A DNA stretch of 56,095 nt, taken from the IMG/VR virus record IMGVR_UViG_3300050035_000720, positions 1 to 56,095 of that record. The stretch is one strand, 5' to 3'. The notes beneath the pieces are model-generated. The model had not been told where the DNA came from and did no database searches. It worked only from the letters and a program-made list of their open reading frames with translations. Source of the stretch: a virus. Below, one piece after another: positions 51,442 to 56,095 of this stretch. Both the position numbers and the translations under genes were made by a program. Within the stretch, counting starts at the first letter, position 1. Every line of letters starts with the position of its first letter.

Positions 51442-51724
51442 AATTAGACCATGCTGCCTTCCACTGGTCGACTGTTATGTACACAACGGGTCGCATGTTC
51501 GTACTGCCGATAATGCACTTGGATCCGCAATAGTAGGAGTTAAGGAGCATTCCACTCACTACGGCGAATCCTACTCTGTGACGTCCGCCGCATGATGGGC
51601 ATTCGATATGTTCGCCTGGTCTTACTGTTCCTTGATTTACTGCTGCCCGCCGTACCGGCCCTGGGCTTTCCAGGACCGGCTTCGGCTGCGCCTGCTTGTT
51701 TATGACAAAAACAGAGCGTGTCAT
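51434..51724 (-). CDS. Small zinc-ribbon protein before primase
   Basis: A 96-residue protein from ATG 51724, with GAGGTGAG upstream. The longer frame is rejected. Contains C42xxC45 (ECPSCGGRH) and a second pair in YYCGSKC, so likely one zinc site. The overlap with the primase start and with the previous stop (TAATG) indicates coupling. Function unknown. Confidence 0.65.
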   Translation of the reverse strand: MTRSVFVINKQAQPKPVLESPGPVRRAAVNQGTVRPGEHIECPSCGGRHRVGFAVVSGMLLNSYYCGSKCIIGSTNMRPVVYITVDQWKAAWSNYA

Positions 51725-51921
51725 TATCTCACCTCGCGACGCATGACCGTAACAATGCACCCTACACCGCAGACAAACCGGTGCTTGGCCTCGCCAAATA
51801 GCCAGCCATCGGATTCCATCTGCACCTGCTTCTCGCGCGATTCCTCGGACGTTCTGCGGAAGAACGTATACGATCTCGCCTCTTTGTCGCAAGGTAGTTC
51901 CGGCGGGTCAAATGTGCTCAT
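51724..51921 (-). CDS. Small hypothetical protein
   Basis: A 65-residue protein from ATG 51921, with GAGG upstream. Sequence begins MSTFDPPELPCDKEARSYTF and ends VCGVGCIVTVMRREVR. Stop overlaps the next start (TAATG). Not recognised. Confidence 0.55.
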   Translation of the reverse strand: MSTFDPPELPCDKEARSYTFFRRTSEESREKQVQMESDGWLFGEAKHRFVCGVGCIVTVMRREVR

Positions 51922-52204
51922 GATCATGTTCCTCACGTGCAGCAGAAATGGCAATCGTTCCGCCTTCGCGTACTAACCAAATGCTGATTCCGTCGGCAAG
52001 GCCCCCTACGTAGTTCGCATGTAGTCCGAAGCCGAGAAACAGGATTGCGGCGATAGCCAGCAGTGATATCCACTTGTAATCAAGACATGCCTGATTATGT
52101 GCAAATAGGTATTCGGAGGCTTCGTCCTCCCCGCCGTCGTCGACAAGGACAACGGCGGGATTCTCAATCGTTTGATCGCGTTGATCAATACTGATGTTGG
52201 TCAT
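51908..52204 (-). CDS. Single-pass membrane protein
   Basis: A 98-residue protein with one hydrophobic segment (WISLLAIAAILFLGFGLHA, about residues 45-64) after an acidic N-terminus. Three bases after the RecT stop. Function unknown. A membrane protein in a recombination operon may help host takeover or be a moron. Confidence 0.55.
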   Translation of the reverse strand: MTNISIDQRDQTIENPAVVLVDDGGEDEASEYLFAHNQACLDYKWISLLAIAAILFLGFGLHANYVGGLADGISIWLVREGGTIAISAAREEHDHEHI

Positions 52205-52207
52205 GGC

Positions 52208-53362
52208 TTAATCCTCTAAATCGAACGGGTTTTCACCAGCAAGAGAAAGGAAATCCTCCGTTGGTGCAACAACGGCGGCAGGTACAACAGGCGCAGCGGC
52301 AGCGTCGAACTGCGCTTTGGCCTCAGCCTCCTTCTTGGCAGCCGCTTCGGCCGCCGCCTTATCAGCCAGAGCCTTCTCGGCCTCTTGCGCCGCCTTGTAC
52401 TCCTGCTTGATGACTCGTACCTGCGCGGTCAATTGGTGGATCTGTGCATCGGTGAACTTGAGGATGTCGCCCGACGGGGTAATTGTCTTAGCAAATGCCT
52501 CAATCGCCAGCCGAACAGGTTCAACCTGCTTGGCAATCCCAGCGATACACCCATTCGCCGCTTCCAGACGGGCAACTTCTTTGGGATCGACAGCAACGGT
52601 CTCAGCCACAACCATACTCGACGACTGAACACCGGCTGCCGGCGGAGTACTCGCGGCCGCCGGCGCTTCGCTCACTTTTGTCTCCTGACGTGCACGAAGT
52701 TTGGCCTTGGCCTCATCGTTGCGAGATAAAGGCGCTTCGGCGGGAGTTGCTTCGTCTACACTGATAACATTGCCATGGAGTCTGGCCTTCGCGATTTCCT
52801 CGTCTTCATCCGGGATGTACAGGCCCATCAACATATCAGGGTAGACCATGCGTCCCAAACTGGCGGAGCATCGAGCGCGGAGCATAGCACTCCTGTTGGC
52901 CTTCCAATTGGCTTTGCCAAGCAGATTGGCCGCCGTAGCCATTTCAATGGTATACGTGTATGAAACCTCCGGGTCACCACGACGCTTGGTAACATAAATT
53001 GCCCTCTGCTCATTGCTCTCGACCACGCGGAAATATTCACAGACGTCGCGTCGGGATATTGACAGCCCGCTGATAAGATCCGCCGACAGCGATGTTCTCC
53101 CCTCGATGACGTAGATCGAGCGCATAGATTGCGCTGCCGACAATCCCAGTTCTAACCCTGTCATCAATATCATCAGTGCGGCCGCCGGAGTTTTGACGTT
53201 GAACATGTTCGCCGCGGCAAACCATTCGGCGCACTGGACGCACTCTGCGAAATTCTGTGGCTGAATGCTCGCGCCAGGACGCTGCGCCAGGCTGCGTCCG
53301 GTTGACTCTACAAGGTCGTTATGACCGTTTCCGTTTCCGTTTCTAACTGTTAACTCGTCCAT
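52208..53362 (-). CDS. RecT-family single-strand annealing protein
   Basis: A 384-residue recombinase. Residues about 35-200 carry the RecT/Red-beta superfamily core (ALMILMTGLELGLSAAQSMR, then VIEGRTSLSADLISGL, and ANWKANRSAMLRARCSASLG). The C-terminal 170 residues are a low-complexity Ala/Glu/Lys region ending in the acidic-aromatic tail NPFDLED, a form that could contact SSB. It anneals complementary strands in recombination-dependent replication. Coupled with the YqaJ nuclease directly upstream. Confidence 0.85.
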   Translation of the reverse strand: MDELTVRNGNGNGHNDLVESTGRSLAQRPGASIQPQNFAECVQCAEWFAAANMFNVKTPAAALMILMTGLELGLSAAQSMRSIYVIEGRTSLSADLISGLSISRRDVCEYFRVVESNEQRAIYVTKRRGDPEVSYTYTIEMATAANLLGKANWKANRSAMLRARCSASLGRMVYPDMLMGLYIPDEDEEIAKARLHGNVISVDEATPAEAPLSRNDEAKAKLRARQETKVSEAPAAASTPPAAGVQSSSMVVAETVAVDPKEVARLEAANGCIAGIAKQVEPVRLAIEAFAKTITPSGDILKFTDAQIHQLTAQVRVIKQEYKAAQEAEKALADKAAAEAAAKKEAEAKAQFDAAAAPVVPAAVVAPTEDFLSLAGENPFDLED

Positions 53363-53364
53363 TG

Positions 53365-54288
53365 TTAAATTGCTTTCTTTGAGAAGTTGAGCTGAATGAA
53401 GTCTGTAGGCTGAACGGTGTAACCGGCCCGCTTAACCTGCTTGCGAATGTAGCCGGTGCCGTCCGGTAACTTGGCAATTGCGGCGTTGCCCATGGCGGCG
53501 AGAATATTAACCTTCGCCTCTTTTTCCACCGCTTCGGCTGAAGACCGCTGCAGCTTCGCTGCCGCCAACTTGTCGTGCCAGGGGATCACGTCGTCAGGCA
53601 GCATGATCGTTGTGCCGTCGGTGCCCGGATACAAGCGCTTGATGATCCGGTCAGCGTGAGGCTTCGACGGATCGAACTCCGGCTGGACCTTGTCGATCAC
53701 CGACTGCCAGAACTTGGCGTACTCGACCAGCAGCATCTCGATCAGCTCATCGTCTCGCTGAATCGTATAAATATTGATCGTTGATGTAGAGACAAACAGT
53801 GCAGCTAAATACCACACGTTTCGTCCACTAACCGCCAAGTAGTGTTGGCACTGCAACAAATAGTGGAACGGCACCTGATCGGTACCCGACTCGCCCCATT
53901 CCGATTTGTCGGCACGGTCTCCAACATACTTCGCTTCGAAGCCCGTATCCTCGCCCTCAATCAGGCCATCGTAATGGCCGATGATATAAGGCACGTCAGG
54001 ATGCGTGAACGTTCCCTCGTCTCGAATAACGTGCTTGCCCGTCGCTCGCTCGAACTCGGCCACAATATACGGCTCCATATGCCGCCCTAACCGTGTCGAT
54101 ACGGTGTCCACCCGCGGCTTCGGATTAGCTTCGGTCTTGTCCAGCCACACCTCAAGCGGAGTGGTAAACGGAGACCATCCGAGGATACCGGCGGCATCAG
54201 AGCCGCCGATCCCGCGCCGACGATCAGCGTGGAACGTCTCACGACTGATCGTCCGGCCCTCAATTGCTTCTATAGTAGTAGTACTCAT
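53365..54288 (-). CDS. YqaJ-type phage exonuclease
   Basis: A 307-residue lambda-exonuclease/YqaJ-family nuclease, partner of the RecT protein. Motifs: RRRGIGGSDAAGILGWSPF (23-41), E72 in GRHMEPY, D107 in YDGLI, E118xK120 in GFEAKYVG and Q146 in LLQCQHYL, which together form the PD-(D/E)xK metal site. It would resect double-strand ends to single strands for annealing. Overlaps the ATPase gene by four bases. Confidence 0.9.
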   Translation of the reverse strand: MSTTTIEAIEGRTISRETFHADRRRGIGGSDAAGILGWSPFTTPLEVWLDKTEANPKPRVDTVSTRLGRHMEPYIVAEFERATGKHVIRDEGTFTHPDVPYIIGHYDGLIEGEDTGFEAKYVGDRADKSEWGESGTDQVPFHYLLQCQHYLAVSGRNVWYLAALFVSTSTINIYTIQRDDELIEMLLVEYAKFWQSVIDKVQPEFDPSKPHADRIIKRLYPGTDGTTIMLPDDVIPWHDKLAAAKLQRSSAEAVEKEAKVNILAAMGNAAIAKLPDGTGYIRKQVKRAGYTVQPTDFIQLNFSKKAI

Positions 54289-55559
54289 TCTTCATCCGCT
54301 CCCTTCACGGTTCCATCCTCGATCACATAGTCGCAGTCGCCATTGTCGCCTACAGTCTCAAGGAACACCTGGCAGTTTTGTTCGGTACAAATCTGATCGA
54401 TGATCGCCAAGCTTTCGGCATCGAAGAAGCTCCCATCATAAATAGGCACCCATCGGAGCTTCGGCTCACTGGCAAGATACAGCAAAACACCAGCGCGGAG
54501 CTTTTCAGCGGTGGACGCCTGTTCCAATGGAAATCCGTTCAACGTCACCACATCGCCGTCGATAGACAGTCCCGGCACTGGGAACACCACAGAAGCTAGT
54601 AGTTTGGCCTTTTTCCGGTCAATCTCTTCGATCTGTTTTGTCAGCCTTTCGGCTTCGTCGCGCTTTGCGGTGAAACGATTCATCGCCGACGCCTGCTCAT
54701 TGTTGGCTGACCGATGAGCTGCGCGTTCCCCGTTGATCTGCGAGATGTCGTTCATTTGAGCAACGAGACCAGACGTGTCTTTCATAGTGCGATCGGAGGC
54801 GTTAAACACAGCCGCAAACTCGTCAAGATCCGATTTGGCTGCTTTGTACTCACTAACAGCTTTCTCGTACTGCTCCTTCAGGCTGATAACGCGATCCTTT
54901 ATAGTGTCGAGATCGACAGTCTTTGCTTCCCACTCTCGGCACTTGTCTTTGAGTTTGTTATTGTGATCTTGCGCGTCCTGGACACTCTTCACCAGCTCGG
55001 TTATGGAAAGGTCAGTTTCAGGAACATCCGGCCAGACCGGCATTTCCTTCATTGCGCCTTCAAGGTCTTTCGCATCCCGATTGACCACGGTGCGAGTGTC
55101 AAACAATCGCTTTCGCTCGGCATCCAGCGGCCGCGTATCAATGCCTAGGATTTCCCGCAGCTTTTCCGCCTGGTCGGAAGGCTTCATCCTCACGAAGGCG
55201 GTGATGTCAGGCTTTTGGCCGTCAAACAGCGTAGAAAGCAGCCCTTGAGGCTTGTTAACCACGACGCCGCGCAAGTCCTTAACGACGAGCTTGGTATGGC
55301 CACCAGGCGTAAACTCCTTGCGGATCGTGTACTGATCGGTAACGATCTCAACATGGCCATGTTCAGTTCCTGCGCGCAAAGGCTGCGCGGGAGTATGCTT
55401 GTCACCGGCCAGGGCGGATATGATCGCATCCAGGACAGAGCTCTTGCCCTGTGCGTTGTTACCGCCTATTTTTGTCACCCCGATCGGTCTGGGTTCCATC
55501 CAAACCGCTTCGGCTCGCTTGAAATTTCGTACTTCGATGGTGATGATGTTATTGCTCAT
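54285..55559 (-). CDS. SbcC/RecF-like phage ATPase
   Basis: A 424-residue ABC/SMC-type ATPase. Walker A GGNNAQGKSS (K39) lies near the N-terminus, followed by a moderate coiled coil (about 150-320). The C-terminus has a degenerate signature (STAEKLRAGVLLYLA) and a Walker B-like IYDGSFFDAESL, the form seen in phage recombination ATPases. It lacks a zinc hook and no SbcD nuclease is nearby. With YqaJ and RecT downstream it probably organises DNA ends for resection. Confidence 0.85.
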   Translation of the reverse strand: MSNNIITIEVRNFKRAEAVWMEPRPIGVTKIGGNNAQGKSSVLDAIISALAGDKHTPAQPLRAGTEHGHVEIVTDQYTIRKEFTPGGHTKLVVKDLRGVVVNKPQGLLSTLFDGQKPDITAFVRMKPSDQAEKLREILGIDTRPLDAERKRLFDTRTVVNRDAKDLEGAMKEMPVWPDVPETDLSITELVKSVQDAQDHNNKLKDKCREWEAKTVDLDTIKDRVISLKEQYEKAVSEYKAAKSDLDEFAAVFNASDRTMKDTSGLVAQMNDISQINGERAAHRSANNEQASAMNRFTAKRDEAERLTKQIEEIDRKKAKLLASVVFPVPGLSIDGDVVTLNGFPLEQASTAEKLRAGVLLYLASEPKLRWVPIYDGSFFDAESLAIIDQICTEQNCQVFLETVGDNGDCDYVIEDGTVKGADEE

Positions 55560-55876
55560 GATTGCGCCTCATCCTTCGTAGCCGGCGCATGAAAAACAAG
55601 CGCAAGCACATCGCATAATTGGGCGTGGATGCTTTCATTCAAGCAAACGAAATAACGCCGCCGCGCGTGGTTCTCATCGGTTGCGAAATATCCAAGACAT
55701 CGCTTCGACGCTTCCGCATGCGCTGCGCCCAGCGCTTTCACATAGTGCTCGTAACCCGGCCCGGCCAAGACGCCGAAACCACGGCTACTGCAAGCAAACC
55801 GGTTGATCATTTGCTGATCAATCTTAATGAGCGGGGATTGACCCGCTGCTGTCATACGTTCTATAATAGGGTTCAT
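55556..55876 (-). CDS. Small protein upstream of the ATPase, unknown
   Basis: A 106-residue protein from ATG 55876, preceded by AGAGG. Its start overlaps the stop of the partial gene to the right (ATGA). Contains CSSRGFGVLAGPGYEHYVKA and a basic region (ENHARRRYFVC). Not recognised. Confidence 0.6.
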   Translation of the reverse strand: MNPIIERMTAAGQSPLIKIDQQMINRFACSSRGFGVLAGPGYEHYVKALGAAHAEASKRCLGYFATDENHARRRYFVCLNESIHAQLCDVLALVFHAPATKDEAQS

Positions 55877-56095
55877 TCAATCATCCTCTGGTTGGGTAGT
55901 GAGCCCGGTGTTGCCGCCGGGCTCTTTTTGTTGTCAGTCGCCGTAGCCGTCGCCGGAGCCGGAGCCGTCGCCGTAGCCGGAGCCGTAGCCGTAGCCGTCG
56001 CCGGAGCCGTAGCCGGAGCCGTCGCCGGAGCCGTCGCCGGAGCCGGCGAGTTAGACCTAGCCGGAGCCGGAGCGGGAGCCGGCGCCGGAGCGGGC
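55873..56095 (-). CDS. Partial Ala/Pro/Thr-rich protein, C-terminal end
   Basis: An open minus-strand frame enters from beyond the window and ends in TGA at 55873-55875, overlapping the next ATG (ATGA). The visible 73 codons read as (PA)n and (TA)n repeats followed by DNKKSPAATPGSLPNQRMIE. The low-complexity region comes from the GCCGNN DNA repeat. The coupling to the next gene supports it being translated, but the repeat is open in more than one frame, so confidence is limited. Confidence 0.45.
   Translation of the reverse strand, partial: PAPAPAPAPAPARSNSPAPATAPATAPATAPATATATAPATATAPAPATATATDNKKSPAATPGSLPNQRMIE
55901..55929 (+). terminator. Rho-independent terminator pointing right
   Basis: Perfect 8-bp stem GAGCCCGG (55901-55908) with CCGGGCTC (55917-55924), then TTTTT on the plus strand. 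No plus-strand gene precedes it nearby. On the minus strand it lies in the coding end of the Ala/Pro gene and has no T run. Confidence 0.65.
55938..56095. repeat. GCCGNN hexanucleotide repeat
   Basis: About 25 tandem six-base units of GCCGGA, GCCGTA and GCCGTC in irregular order, interrupted near 56046-56060 (gagttagacctag). It runs to the window edge, so its full length is unknown and an assembly break at this point is possible. Confidence 0.8.

Overview
The window is almost certainly most of a temperate, short-tailed (podovirus-like) phage or prophage genome with roughly even base composition and strong Shine-Dalgarno sites. Support comes from a tyrosine integrase, a complete packaging, portal, scaffold and N4-gp56-type capsid block, a P22 gp10/T7 gp12-like tail protein, a giant 'polyvalent' protein meant to travel with the DNA, a GH108 endolysin and a recombination/replication block. 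The GH108 endolysin, and a site matching the gamma-proteobacterial LexA box, point weakly to a Gram-negative host. The host cannot be named from the sequence.

Layout. (1) 1-5750, plus strand: integrase, a lone LuxR-type HTH protein behind a distinctive promoter, then a tightly overlapping early operon (MazG-like pyrophosphohydrolase, Dam-type adenine methyltransferase, several small proteins, four of them with zinc-ribbon-like cysteines). (2) 5764-5942: a non-coding RNA gene with its own extended -10 promoter and terminator, in the gap where plus and minus genes converge. (3) 5948-45021, minus strand, read right to left: small packaging-proximal gene, TerS, TerL, small virion proteins, portal, scaffold, capsid, connector and tail proteins, fibres, the 3259-residue polyvalent protein, more fibre genes, then lysis genes. 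Many intrinsic terminators sit inside this unit. It is interrupted at 28.7-29.5 kb by a plus-strand moron-like gene whose promoter nearly duplicates the one at 1.2 kb. (4) 45.02-45.28 kb, plus strand: a circularly permuted tRNA-like gene, with the T-arm and 3' acceptor strand before the 5' acceptor strand and D-arm, and with its own promoter and terminator. (5) 45273-56095, minus strand: RusA resolvase, a protein with a clamp-binding motif, SF2 helicase, ribbon-helix-helix-like protein, an iteron-rich AT-rich putative origin, primase-SF3 helicase, RecT annealing protein, YqaJ nuclease, SbcC-like ATPase, and a partial Ala/Pro-rich gene in a GCCGNN repeat that runs off the window.

How the parts fit: the right-hand minus block would replicate and recombine the genome, possibly starting at the iterons. 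The early plus block modifies DNA and nucleotide pools and decides lysis or lysogeny. The late minus block builds the particle and lyses the cell. The most unusual items are the permuted tRNA-like gene, the polyvalent protein whose enzymatic modules are separated by repeated LFQ-type junctions, the duplicated promoter element of the moron, and the iteron array.
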